A stretch of DNA of 64,000 bases from Limnobaculum zhutongyuii. GTDB lineage: Bacteria > Pseudomonadota > Gammaproteobacteria > Enterobacterales > Enterobacteriaceae. Of this stretch, positions 25,348 to 33,754 are shown piece after piece. Position 1 is the stretch's first letter; every line of letters begins with the position of its first letter. A program made the translations under genes and the position numbers. The notes under the pieces are model-generated. The model was not told the DNA's origin and ran no database searches. It was given only the letters and a program-made list of their open reading frames with translations. The DNA is taken from the NCBI RefSeq assembly GCF_004295645.1, contig NZ_CP034752.1, forward strand, positions 2,604,001-2,668,000, given 5' to 3'.

Positions 25348-27621
25348 TTATGGATTCAGTTTCACTACTGCACCTTCAACAATATTCTCTGACATACCAT
25401 TAGAATGAACTTTCGGCGCCACGGTGCTACATTCGCTCTGTCCTACCACCGTGATTTTCACGCCCATAATTTGAATATTTCCGGCGGAATCCATGGTGAT
25501 TTGAGAACTGCCGCAACCGATAACAATTTGGTCTGCTGCGGTGATGGTAAGCGTTTGAGACTGGAGATTTTGTGCTGCCGTAACCACAACCGTCTGGCTT
25601 CCCGTCACATTCATATTGTGGGATGCCTGAAAGTTTTCCGTCATTAATCCATGAATAGTGGCGGTTTTAGTTCCATTTACCGTTGTCGTTTGAGTTCCCT
25701 GCACCAGCAGAACTTGATTGGAGAGGAATTTGGCATCATGGTTACCGTTAACGGTAAAATTGTGCAGATTTTGATACGTGGTATTTTCTGCGCCGGTTAC
25801 CGTAATATCCTGAGTCCCCGTCACCTTAACCGTATGGTTCCCTTTGATCGTTGTATCCTGATTCGCACCAATCTCAACGGTTTCATTAATATTGACGTTA
25901 TCGGTACGGTTTTTGGTTACGGTAATAGATTGATCGCCACCCACGGTAAGCGTCTGGTTAATATCAATATTAGTTGTTTCGTTTTTAACTACGTGATCGG
26001 TACGATCTCCCGTGACATCAATACTCTGATTACCGCCTACATTAGTACTCTGGTTAGCAGTGACATTAACGGTTTGGTGTTGACCAATATTTTCCGTATG
26101 GTCCATATCAACATCAGTCGTTCGGTTATTACGCACGCTGGTATTCATATCTTTTTGTGCATGCATAAATAGCTGCTGTTGACCGTCAGAATCTTCGAAT
26201 CTTAATTCATTAAACCCACCGCCTTTGTGCGTTTTAGATTTAAACGATGTTTGGGTTTTTGCGGCAGGTAAATCCAGTGGCGGGCTATTTTTGCCGTTAT
26301 AAGAGGTACCAAGGACCATTGGCTGGTCAATATCACCATTAATATAGGTGATGACCACTTCCTGGCCGATACGTGGAATGGCCATCATGCCAAAACCATC
26401 GCCGTTCCAGGCCTGACTGGTACGCACCCAACAGGATGCATTCTCGTCAGGGGCATCATATTTATTCCAGTGAAAATGAATTTTTACCTGACCATATTCA
26501 TTAACGTAAATCTCTTCTCCCGCAGGCCCCACTACCGTGGCCGTTTCATCACCATGTACGGTAGGTTTAGCAATAAACGGAGGGCGCCAGTCCACTGAAC
26601 CAGGAATGAAGCTAAAGCTGTTAGTAATCGCTGCAACCTTATCCACCGACTCATCGGCCACGGGCTGGGGTAATGACCCTTTATGAATGATATTAACAAC
26701 TTGCCACGAATCATTCAGCGCAGCGTTGGTATGTTCAGTAATCGTGAAAATCTTACCGGGCATCATCTGAATCGTATTGCTCTCGGCTTTACCAGACAGA
26801 CTATCAGCCTGATAGGCTTCTAAGCGGTATTTAGCGTATTGCTGGGCAACGCCATCATCATCATAGCGACCATAGCTATCATATACCGTGAATGCCGGAC
26901 GTTTTTTCAGATTTTTAGTTTTAGAGTCCATGCCAACATCGGGATGAGAGAATTTATAATCCTTCAGATGCACCGCATTGGGCGTCATTTTGGCACCATA
27001 TCGTAAACGGTGAATAACCGCTTCCCTGCTGGCGCTCTGAATGTGTGCGTTATACAGTAATGTTTCTCCGCCCTTCATTCCAGTACGGCTGTCACTATAG
27101 AACATACTGTTTTCTTCAAACCAGAAAACAATACCTTCCTCAGCCGCAAGCCGGCAAAAGAAGTCATAATCAGTTTCATTACGCTGAGTGGTATATTCCC
27201 ACTGTTTATGAGCATCAATCAGCTTTGATTCAACACGGACGCTATGCTTTTTTAGCAATTCATCAAGGATGTCAGGGATAGATTTAAAATGGAAAATCCG
27301 ATTATCTTGCACCAGCGTCAATAACCACATTTCCGGGCGAATAATAAAGTTATAATAGGTGCGCTTAAAACCGCTATCACCCTGAAAAGCTGCAGCCACA
27401 ATACCGTTAACAGTGCGCTTTACTGCGCCGTCGACCATCACGGTTAACGAGGCCTTTTGCAGCAACTGCTCATCCATATCAATACTGGCGTCATTACTGG
27501 CAACGGTTAACTCTAATGTGAATAACGTAGATAAAGCCTCTTCCAACGTAAAATCCACCACATCAAACGTTGTTTCAGGCAGGCTGCCAATTTTGCATGA
27601 GAAATATAATCCGGTATCCAT
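25348..27621 (-). CDS. vgrG: T6SS spike protein VgrG (TssI), copy 1
   Basis: VgrG trimers form the spike at the tip of the Hcp tube. The 757 residues begin with the gp27-like part (TTQRNETDYDFFCRLAAEEGI is diagnostic), then the OB-fold gp5-like part (GPAGEEIYVNEYGQVKIHFH, then SCWVRTSQAWNGDGFGMMAI). From residue 496 to about 687 there are 24 consecutive eight-residue units of the [VI]xxNQTxT type, forming the needle. A 70-residue tail follows. The first 490 residues are very similar to the second VgrG at 35947-38199, including the bases just upstream of the start. It heads the TPR-rhs operon. Confidence 0.96.
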   Translation of the reverse strand: MDTGLYFSCKIGSLPETTFDVVDFTLEEALSTLFTLELTVASNDASIDMDEQLLQKASLTVMVDGAVKRTVNGIVAAAFQGDSGFKRTYYNFIIRPEMWLLTLVQDNRIFHFKSIPDILDELLKKHSVRVESKLIDAHKQWEYTTQRNETDYDFFCRLAAEEGIVFWFEENSMFYSDSRTGMKGGETLLYNAHIQSASREAVIHRLRYGAKMTPNAVHLKDYKFSHPDVGMDSKTKNLKKRPAFTVYDSYGRYDDDGVAQQYAKYRLEAYQADSLSGKAESNTIQMMPGKIFTITEHTNAALNDSWQVVNIIHKGSLPQPVADESVDKVAAITNSFSFIPGSVDWRPPFIAKPTVHGDETATVVGPAGEEIYVNEYGQVKIHFHWNKYDAPDENASCWVRTSQAWNGDGFGMMAIPRIGQEVVITYINGDIDQPMVLGTSYNGKNSPPLDLPAAKTQTSFKSKTHKGGGFNELRFEDSDGQQQLFMHAQKDMNTSVRNNRTTDVDMDHTENIGQHQTVNVTANQSTNVGGNQSIDVTGDRTDHVVKNETTNIDINQTLTVGGDQSITVTKNRTDNVNINETVEIGANQDTTIKGNHTVKVTGTQDITVTGAENTTYQNLHNFTVNGNHDAKFLSNQVLLVQGTQTTTVNGTKTATIHGLMTENFQASHNMNVTGSQTVVVTAAQNLQSQTLTITAADQIVIGCGSSQITMDSAGNIQIMGVKITVVGQSECSTVAPKVHSNGMSENIVEGAVVKLNP
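25561..26136 (-). repeat. Octapeptide beta-helix repeat region in VgrG copy 1
   Basis: Residues 496-687 divide cleanly into 24 units of eight, with a hydrophobic residue first and often Asn-Gln-Thr in the middle (VGGNQSID, IDINQTLT, IGANQDTT). Phage T4 gp5 forms its triple beta-helix needle from octapeptide repeats, so the same fold is expected. Confidence 0.8.
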
Positions 27622-27709
27622 AACCTACATCCCTTTATTCATCAATATGATGTGTGGTTAACGAAATATTAGCTCGTTCCACTCCATGTCTTCGTTATTT
27701 AACAACCCA

Positions 27710-27760
27710 CTTTATATTGTTTTGATTAATTAAAATTGAATTAATCAAAACAATATAAAG
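27710..27760. repeat. Perfect 22-bp inverted repeat upstream of vgrG
   Basis: Two exactly complementary arms of 22 bases (27710-27731 and 27739-27760) flank the loop AAAATTG. The left arm begins CTTTATATTGTTTTG. It lies 89 bases before the vgrG start codon. No run of T follows, so terminator activity is doubtful; an operator or an mRNA leader structure is possible. Confidence 0.8.
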
Positions 27761-27973
27761 GTCATATGCCCCCACTTAAACAGCATCATTACTTTAATAA
27801 CAACAAAAAGAATAATCAGAGGGGTTTTATATAAAACTTAAATAAATATATTTATTTAAAACTAACGCAATAAGAAAACAGTCAAGTAGATATTTTATGA
27901 TTTCAAAAAAATCAATTACAACAATAACGCATTAAGATAAATTGAATTATATATTAAACACATAAGCATTAAC

Positions 27974-28000
27974 TTTACACCTGTCATATTTACCAGTTTT
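27974..28000 (+). promoter_or_regulatory. 27-bp conserved element, copy A (upstream of vgrG)
   Basis: The element opens TTTACACCTG and closes TTTACCAGTTTT. Copy B upstream of hcp (40961-40987) is identical at 24 of 27 positions and has the same length and orientation. Copy A lies about 350 bases before vgrG. Conservation amid otherwise dissimilar AT-rich DNA suggests a protein-binding site. Confidence 0.55.
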
Positions 28001-28216
28001 AGTCATTATTAAAATATAAAAATACTTTATAAAAACAACTAATACATATACGAAATTTTATTTTGTACTCACTCCTATAGATAGCAGGCAACCATTTAAC
28101 AATATAGTTATCTTAATCCGTTAACTAAATTAGCAATGGCCGCGATACATTGTCTGCATATCTTTAATGAGATAAGATCATAATCTAATGATAATTTAGC
28201 TTAAAAAGGAAACCGT

Positions 28217-28879
28217 ATGGAAAACTGGAGTGAGTTTCTGGCACATGAGGAAACACAGGATTACTTCGTTGCGTTAATGGAGAAAGTTAATCACGCTCGC
28301 GCTATCGGAACAGTCTATCCACCAGAGAATGATATGTTTTCCTGCTTTGAACTCTGTGCTTATGATGATGTAAAAGTCGTTATCCTGGGTCAGGACCCTT
28401 ATCATGGAGCCAATCAGGCTCACGGTTTAAGCTTCTCAGTAAAACCCGGTATAAAAATTCCACCAAGTTTAAGAAACATCTATAAAGAGTTAAAAACTGA
28501 TTTAGATATTGATGCCCCTAAACATGGCTATCTGGTTTCCTGGGCTAAACAAGGGGTCTTAATGATGAATACCAGTTGGAGCGTAGATGAGGGAAATGCC
28601 GGTAGCCATAAAAAGTTTGGCTGGGCTAAATTTACCAGCCAGGTGCTGGAACAACTCAATAATCATGAAAAGCCGTTAGTGTTTATTCTGTGGGGCAACC
28701 ATGCCATTGACGCCGCTAAAGGCATTACCAATCCTAAACACTATTTGCTTAAAGGCGTGCATCCTTCTCCATTAGCGGCCAATGGTGGATTTTTTGGCAG
28801 TAAGCCGTTTTCAAAAACGAATGAGTTTTTGGTACAGGCAGGAAGAGAGCCTATTGATTGGAAGATTGAGGAGTTGTAG
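28217..28879 (+). CDS. ung: Uracil-DNA glycosylase (family 1)
   Basis: Ung removes uracil from DNA, the first step of base-excision repair after cytosine deamination. Family 1 motifs are intact: the water-activating loop GQDPYHG at residues 58-64 (Asp60 catalytic) and HPSPLAA with His182. LMMNTSWSVDEGNAGSH is also conserved. Its 220 residues are close to E. coli Ung (229). The gene stands alone on the + strand between two leftward T6SS modules with its own good ribosome binding site. In E. coli ung is elsewhere, so this is either the relocated housekeeping gene or a second copy. A deaminase-fold T6SS gene lies 4 kb away. Confidence 0.96.
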   Translation: MENWSEFLAHEETQDYFVALMEKVNHARAIGTVYPPENDMFSCFELCAYDDVKVVILGQDPYHGANQAHGLSFSVKPGIKIPPSLRNIYKELKTDLDIDAPKHGYLVSWAKQGVLMMNTSWSVDEGNAGSHKKFGWAKFTSQVLEQLNNHEKPLVFILWGNHAIDAAKGITNPKHYLLKGVHPSPLAANGGFFGSKPFSKTNEFLVQAGREPIDWKIEEL

Positions 28880-28890
28880 TTTTTTGGAAT

Positions 28891-28919
28891 TACCTGCCTT
28901 AATGGGTTTGAGGCAGGTA
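28891..28919. terminator. Hairpin between converging ung and ketosynthase-like gene
   Basis: TACCTGCCT at 28891-28899 and AGGCAGGTA at 28911-28919 form a perfect 9-bp stem with an 11-base loop, between two stop codons. Neither side has a T-tract in the right place, so it is at best a weak terminator for either strand. Confidence 0.4.
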
Positions 28920-28947
28920 TATCGGATGCTCTGGTCTGATAAGTATC

Positions 28948-29985
28948 TTATTCATCAACTGATGGTCCGTAACGTGTAATCAGAGCGCCGCGATCTTCTT
29001 TGTCATTACCTACATGAAATAATAAATATTTCCCTGGGTTATAACCTTTTTGTCCGGCATCTAAAGCCAGGCCTAGCAACAGAGGGACGATAGCTGCGCC
29101 AATTTCTCCGGTGAATTCGATGGGGTGCCAGATGTCCATATCTACTGTTTCATTTTTGTTATTAAATCGAGCTATAGCAATATTTCCTTCACGAAATTTA
29201 TAATATTCACCATTAACATCCGTAAAACGGCAGCTAATCTGGCTTAATTTAATACCTGATTTAGTAACCGCGTTTCTAATTGCCTTAGTCATTCCATTTG
29301 CACGAAAAATCTCCTCAGAATAAATAGTTACTAATTCTTTTGACTCACCAATACCCAAAATATGCAATAGCGCCTGAGGATAATAACTACTTAAACCAAT
29401 TAAAACTGCAGAACCAGATTCTCCAGGGAAAAAACCATTCGAATTATCACTCGTCATCAAACGACGTTGAGCCATATAATATTTAATTGTTTCTTTCTGA
29501 AGATAGCTATCAGTTCCAGCTATTATACAAGCTGATATATTTTTAGTTAAAAGCATGCTGGCTATTTTCAATCCCTGAATTCCAGCCGTCTGGCCTATAG
29601 GTAAAACACGTGACTCCAAATGATGTGGCAAGCCTAATTTTGCTTCAATCTTCGCTAATAGTTGTTGTTCAATAACATTACCTAAAAATTGCATTTCAGG
29701 AAGTGCTGTCCCTATTAATAAGGGGACGTGTTTTCGTTCTTTTTTATCAATAAAATTTAAAGCTTCAATAATGGCTGGAGCAACTAAATCAACTAATCTA
29801 TCAACACGATCCCACCATTGTGGCAATGCAACCTTCCCACCTCGTAAATGTTCAATACTTCCCGTGTATTCATTCAAATAAGTCTCACTAATTCCACTGA
29901 TTCCTGCTCGAATCGAAGCACAACTTGTCAAAGCATTAAACCCAATTGCAGAAACTATACCTGTTGAGAGTACCGCTAAATCCAT
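28948..29985 (-). CDS. Ketosynthase-fold protein without catalytic residues, T6SS module
   Basis: The 345-residue protein follows the beta-ketoacyl-ACP synthase (thiolase) fold: the glycine-rich start TGIVSAIGFNA, the block around the nucleophile, and FTGEIGAA near the end. Compared by eye with FabF, all three catalytic positions differ. The Cys becomes Gln132 (GQTAG for ACTSG), the first His becomes Asn258 (VNG for AHG) and the second His becomes Glu294 (TGEIGAA for TGHLLGAA). Condensation is therefore excluded. It starts two bases from the end of the DUF2169 gene and is the last gene of the hcp-vgrG module. Ketosynthase-like genes are known companions of DUF2169 in T6SS loci; role unknown. 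Confidence 0.8.
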   Translation of the reverse strand: MDLAVLSTGIVSAIGFNALTSCASIRAGISGISETYLNEYTGSIEHLRGGKVALPQWWDRVDRLVDLVAPAIIEALNFIDKKERKHVPLLIGTALPEMQFLGNVIEQQLLAKIEAKLGLPHHLESRVLPIGQTAGIQGLKIASMLLTKNISACIIAGTDSYLQKETIKYYMAQRRLMTSDNSNGFFPGESGSAVLIGLSSYYPQALLHILGIGESKELVTIYSEEIFRANGMTKAIRNAVTKSGIKLSQISCRFTDVNGEYYKFREGNIAIARFNNKNETVDMDIWHPIEFTGEIGAAIVPLLLGLALDAGQKGYNPGKYLLFHVGNDKEDRGALITRYGPSVDE

Positions 29986-29987
29986 AG

Positions 29988-31052
29988 CTATCTCCTTTTT
30001 TGAACAATAAAATCAGCTAACGTTGCATAATATTTCTTATCCGGCACTCGTTGCTTATGTCGCCATTCACGTTCAACATCACCAACAATTATCTTTTTTA
30101 TGTCATGAAGATTTTTTCTAAGAGGTAACGTTGCTCGAGATACCATGGAGAAAATGCCTAACTCGGGCTCAATGACTAATGTATCAACTACCGAATGTAA
30201 TAGAATATCACCACCTTTATATTGAGTAAAAATGACGGGTATATCTTGCTTAGGTAACAAAAAAGATTCTATTCCATTGGCTGAAAGATTTTTTAATATG
30301 ACTCTCTCCCCTCCTTTTATATAAGGAACTTGCTGTTCCGGTGGTGCTGATTGAAAATAACGAATATCAAAATCCTCGGGATAGAATGGCATAGTGTTTT
30401 CTATCCATTCATTATTATATGTTCCTGCATATTCGATACGAGGCTGCCATGCCCTGCCAATAACACCAAATGCCATAGGCTTATAAGAACCTTTTGGATT
30501 TTTAACCCGAGAATTTAATTCTTCTGTATTAGGCAATGACATATCTACAATATTTTTACAATGATAAGAATAACCGGTACCAATCGGATTATCCCGGTAA
30601 AAACGAAATTTCTTCTTATCGCTTATATCTGTACCACCAAAAGCATTATCATAAGAAATAGGCATCATTGTAAAAGGTTGTGGATGCGATTCTCCCCAAG
30701 TTCTATCACCTATAACTTTAAATGATTTATACATTTTACCTACCTGTAAACTTACCACTAACTCCTTTACTTCCTCTTCAAAAGGAGCATAAGCACAGCC
30801 ATTAAATAAAACATCACACATAGGCTTGTAAGATACATAATCGGACTCATATAAAATGGCTGAAAACCCTGGTTCACCAGTTGAAATATCTGCTTCTATT
30901 ATATTTCTTTGAACATTAGCCAGATTAATCTCTCCTTCTTGCTGGGGCATTTGATATGTCACTTTAATAATTACAACCAACTGCTCTCGCCCATCTGTAC
31001 CTAATCCCGGAATCCAGCAGGCTTCAAACTTAGTTTTATTAATAAATTGCAT
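29988..31052 (-). CDS. DUF2169 family protein, T6SS effector adaptor
   Basis: DUF2169 proteins are T6SS adaptors found beside PAAR-like effectors, which they help load on the spike. The 354 residues carry the family's landmarks: ISYDNAFGGTD, NPIGTGYSY, FGVIGRAWQPR and WIENTMPFYPEDFDIRYFQ, ending in the PxxxP-poor tail WRHKQRVPDKKYYATLADF. It is cytoplasmic with no membrane span. It lies two bases before the ketosynthase-like gene and after the two candidate immunity genes. The likely client is the deaminase-fold protein or the DUF4150 tip in the same operon (inference). Confidence 0.88.
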   Translation of the reverse strand: MQFINKTKFEACWIPGLGTDGREQLVVIIKVTYQMPQQEGEINLANVQRNIIEADISTGEPGFSAILYESDYVSYKPMCDVLFNGCAYAPFEEEVKELVVSLQVGKMYKSFKVIGDRTWGESHPQPFTMMPISYDNAFGGTDISDKKKFRFYRDNPIGTGYSYHCKNIVDMSLPNTEELNSRVKNPKGSYKPMAFGVIGRAWQPRIEYAGTYNNEWIENTMPFYPEDFDIRYFQSAPPEQQVPYIKGGERVILKNLSANGIESFLLPKQDIPVIFTQYKGGDILLHSVVDTLVIEPELGIFSMVSRATLPLRKNLHDIKKIIVGDVEREWRHKQRVPDKKYYATLADFIVQKRR

Positions 31053-31101
31053 AATTACCCCCTTCCAGCCTTAATCCATTAACATTACAGATGAAAAGTC
31101 A

Positions 31102-31893
31102 CTATTCCTGTAATAATCGGTAAGGTGTCTTAATTTTATTATTGGCTATATCTTCAGGTAATAATAAAAATGGATTGCTTATATAATCAACTGATTGAAG
31201 ATATTTATCACACAGTTCTAAAGACTTATCAGGAAAATAAGCATAATTAAGATCGAGGACTTCCCTGGAAATATAATCACCAAGCCAGTCTTTATCATTC
31301 TTATGCCCAAAAAGGTTAATAAATGGATCCTCTTCAGGCATAATATAAAAATTTAACAAACGATGAACTACACCTTCCAGCCAATCTATAAATATTGATA
31401 GTTTATTCTTTGGAACTATATGTATAGTTATTGAAATAAGGTAAAGCAATGCAGTTTCCCAAGCATTTTCATCATAACCAAAAATATCACTAGCATTGCT
31501 CTCATCAATACCTACATTTTCTGAAACATATAAAGTAGGAATTAAAAAACTAAACCCACACCATATAGGGGCATTTATTGGCCCTAAGTATTCCGCTCTA
31601 TCAAACTCCAAATAATAAGTGTACTCCTTATTTATATTTGCACACCAAGCCATTTCAGCAATTTGTTTTGGGATAACATTATGATATAAGCCCTCAAAAC
31701 GACCTAATATCCACTCATAAATACCTATAGATAAAGCTATCTTAGCTCGTAAACTGATTGCATTGACTTTATTAATAATGTAATTGGCATAATCATAATT
31801 CAAACAAGACTCTACATCTGAATCATCCCAAGAATAATTAATATTTGGGCTATTTATTTGACTAAATATTATATAATCAGGTAACTGATACAT
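31102..31893 (-). CDS. Candidate immunity protein, paralogue B
   Basis: The 263-residue, acidic, AT-rich gene product has no signal peptide. It shares a layout with the preceding gene: IALSIGIYEWILGRF here versus VGLATALAEWILWRL there, AEMAWCANI versus IEAMWAGLI, and SVDYISNPFLLLPE versus SLDYTVNDFLNPPE. The two are thus diverged tandem duplicates, one base apart. Their place directly after the deaminase-fold gene suggests immunity. I do not recognise the family. Confidence 0.6.
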   Translation of the reverse strand: MYQLPDYIIFSQINSPNINYSWDDSDVESCLNYDYANYIINKVNAISLRAKIALSIGIYEWILGRFEGLYHNVIPKQIAEMAWCANINKEYTYYLEFDRAEYLGPINAPIWCGFSFLIPTLYVSENVGIDESNASDIFGYDENAWETALLYLISITIHIVPKNKLSIFIDWLEGVVHRLLNFYIMPEEDPFINLFGHKNDKDWLGDYISREVLDLNYAYFPDKSLELCDKYLQSVDYISNPFLLLPEDIANNKIKTPYRLLQE

Positions 31894-31894
31894 G

Positions 31895-32647
31895 TTACCT
31901 TCCCGTATATATATAAGGAGTTCCTACATAACCATTATTAATCATTACTTCCGGAGGATTTAAAAAATCATTTACCGTATAATCTAGTGAAGAAATGAAA
32001 TCTGTTAATAACTTATTAACATTTGCAGTCAAATAATCAAAATCAAAATCAAAAAAGAATTCTCTAGGAATAGGAAGTTCATGAGATGAGTTATAACGCT
32101 CGCTGGGATCATTACATTCAGCTCTATCATACTCAGCAGGGAACAACACTATAGCTTTTTTAATACAATTAGCTATCCAATTATCGAAAAACTGCGATTC
32201 AGGAGTAACCAATCGTGCTATTGCCGCCAAAGCAGAAAGCTTCTCATTAATAAATATTTTACCTTCAATATAGCTAAAACGAACATCTTCCATACATTTT
32301 AGAGTTACCCATAAAGGGCCCATGACTTTATCGCTATCTTTCTTTCCTTTATATAATGAGTCGAATATATAATCTTTAGAGATTAATCCCGCCCACATAG
32401 CCTCAATTTCATTAAACTCCTGAATAAACGGATTATTGCTAGATAATGATAGTCGCCATAAAATCCATTCTGCTAATGCCGTAGCCAAACCAACCGTTGA
32501 TTTATGATTTAGCTGCCATAGAGCATGAGATAACTTATCATTAATATACTCAATATAATACATTCTACAATGCTCTTTCTCCCACTCATAATTTAAATCA
32601 CTCTCAATTAGAAATTGTGATTCTAGAATTTTCGGGATAACTAACAT
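31895..32647 (-). CDS. Candidate immunity protein, paralogue A
   Basis: This 250-residue protein follows the deaminase-fold gene by 38 bases and is the nearer of two paralogues (see the shared blocks EWILWRL, MWAGL and SLDYTVNDFLNPPE). The structure appears largely helical with no membrane segment. Cognate immunity to the deaminase-fold protein is the natural reading from gene order. The second copy may protect against a related toxin from other strains. No family is recognised. Confidence 0.6.
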   Translation of the reverse strand: MLVIPKILESQFLIESDLNYEWEKEHCRMYYIEYINDKLSHALWQLNHKSTVGLATALAEWILWRLSLSSNNPFIQEFNEIEAMWAGLISKDYIFDSLYKGKKDSDKVMGPLWVTLKCMEDVRFSYIEGKIFINEKLSALAAIARLVTPESQFFDNWIANCIKKAIVLFPAEYDRAECNDPSERYNSSHELPIPREFFFDFDFDYLTANVNKLLTDFISSLDYTVNDFLNPPEVMINNGYVGTPYIYTGR

Positions 32648-32685
32648 ATATAAACTCCTTCTTTATTATTCTTAAATTAATATTT

Positions 32686-33333
32686 TTATCTTTTTATTCT
32701 AGAGAGAAAATCTTCATAACCATCTTCTTTATCTTTACATTCACCATCTTTATCTAAAGGTACTTTCTTATTTTTCTCACTACAAACAAAAATATCCGCA
32801 TTACATTCAGTTGCGGCAAAACACATTGCATCAAAACAGCTTGGGCAAGGTACGTTACTAATACCTTCACTATTTTTCCAAAAAATGTTAAAAGTGATCT
32901 TCGCACTTTTCAGTAAACCCACATCTGCTAAGGCAGATATTAATTTGGTCTCTGCATGGCAGGCAAACTGAGTATGTCTTTGTGGACCAAATGTGTAAGA
33001 TTTTCCATCACACATCTCTATCGTGCCTTTTTTCTGACCAGTTTCAAATTCTGAATTAAAACTTGCAGAAGCTGAATGACAGCTGATCATCTTCATAATC
33101 ATATTATCAAACAACTCATTACCCGTTTTAACAAAAGCTCCAGCAACCGCTCTTGCTTTATTTTCAAATTTAGTTTTTGCATCTTCCGAGCGGCGGGCAT
33201 CTTTTGCTTTATCATATACGTTATTTCCCTGCTCTTTTGCTGATCCAGCTTGCTCACATTCAGGTTTTTCTTCAGGTGAAACTCCTTGCGTTGCAATGAT
33301 TTTACCCAACTCGCCATCAGTATTATCAGCCAT
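32686..33333 (-). CDS. Deaminase-fold protein, candidate T6SS toxin
   Basis: The C-terminal half has the zinc signature of the cytidine deaminase superfamily: His126-Ala-Glu128 in FACHAETKLISAL, and Pro162-Cys163-x-x-Cys166 in NVPCPSCFDAM, 34 residues apart, as in active enzymes. The N-terminal 70 residues are Lys/Glu-rich and without a known domain. Total length is 215. It starts 13 bases after the PAAR-like DUF4150 gene with GGAAGGG upstream, and two candidate immunity genes follow. T6SS and related deaminase toxins (DddA, SsdA) attack DNA; other members act on nucleotides or RNA. The substrate here is unknown. The extra Cys pairs and the CKDKEDG tail are not explained. Confidence 0.8.
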   Translation of the reverse strand: MADNTDGELGKIIATQGVSPEEKPECEQAGSAKEQGNNVYDKAKDARRSEDAKTKFENKARAVAGAFVKTGNELFDNMIMKMISCHSASASFNSEFETGQKKGTIEMCDGKSYTFGPQRHTQFACHAETKLISALADVGLLKSAKITFNIFWKNSEGISNVPCPSCFDAMCFAATECNADIFVCSEKNKKVPLDKDGECKDKEDGYEDFLSRIKR

Positions 33334-33346
33334 TTAGATTCCCTTC

Positions 33347-33754
33347 CTATTTTACATTTTGCCTTGTTGAGTCTAAGTGACGAACAGCATTCTTTTTTTC
33401 AAATTTAACATCTGAACTCCATGAAGTTATATACGCTTTCCCTGTAATAGTTCCAGAAAGAATTCCCTTTTTAAATTGACTGGTTGCAGGCTGATTGCCA
33501 TTACTAGTTTTATAAAATGACTTATTCTTAATACCCACTTCCTTTTTTTTAATTTTAACCGTCTTAGTTCCTTTTTTGTGTGTCGATGACTGACTCACGT
33601 TAGGATAAGGAATGGGAATACCAATTTTTGGGGGAACCAACGGCGGTGGTGGTGGTGGTGGTGTATGACAAACATCAGGTGGTGGGGCCACAGCTTTTGC
33701 ATTACTCTTTTTAGAAGAGACTTCTCGCCCATTCGCAAACACTTCTCTAGCCAT
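33347..33754 (-). CDS. PAAR-like DUF4150 tip protein
   Basis: DUF4150 proteins are PAAR-like caps for the VgrG spike. The N-terminus AREVFANGREVSSKKSNAKA and the block DVCHTPPPPPPPLVPPKIGI followed by PIPYPN match the family; KGTKTVKIKKKEV and SFYKTSNGNQP follow. The length of 135 residues is that of a stand-alone tip with no fused toxin. The ATG at 33754 overlaps the previous stop as TGATG, and GGAGGG lies upstream. The toxin appears to be the next gene rather than a C-terminal extension. The proline run is encoded by a (GGT)n-type triplet repeat on the opposite strand. Confidence 0.9.
   Translation of the reverse strand: MAREVFANGREVSSKKSNAKAVAPPPDVCHTPPPPPPPLVPPKIGIPIPYPNVSQSSTHKKGTKTVKIKKKEVGIKNKSFYKTSNGNQPATSQFKKGILSGTITGKAYITSWSSDVKFEKKNAVRHLDSTRQNVK

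Larger units (their letters stand above)
27622..28216. other. AT-rich regulatory gap between vgrG copy 1 and ung
   Basis: The 595 bases contain no gene. They separate divergent vgrG (leftward) and ung (rightward) and are strongly AT-rich, the kind of DNA bound by H-NS. Within them are a perfect long palindrome at 27710-27760 and a 27-bp element at 27974-28000 that recurs upstream of hcp. The ung end has AAAAAGGAAACC as ribosome binding site. Confidence 0.7.

Noticed and set aside
25561..26136. CRISPR-like regular repeats
   Set aside because: The periodicity is of codons in octads (24 bases) within the VgrG reading frames, with no spacers and no cas genes. No CRISPR array was seen in the window.
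25405..26172. Long + strand open frames opposite the vgrG needle regions (also 36082-36777)
   Set aside because: They are antisense shadows of the repetitive octad codons, with no ribosome binding site and repetitive low-complexity products.
33333..33360. Frameshift splitting a DUF4150-deaminase fusion
   Set aside because: The second gene has its own GGAAGGG ribosome binding site and ATG, and the DUF4150 protein has the normal stand-alone length, so two separate genes are the simpler reading.
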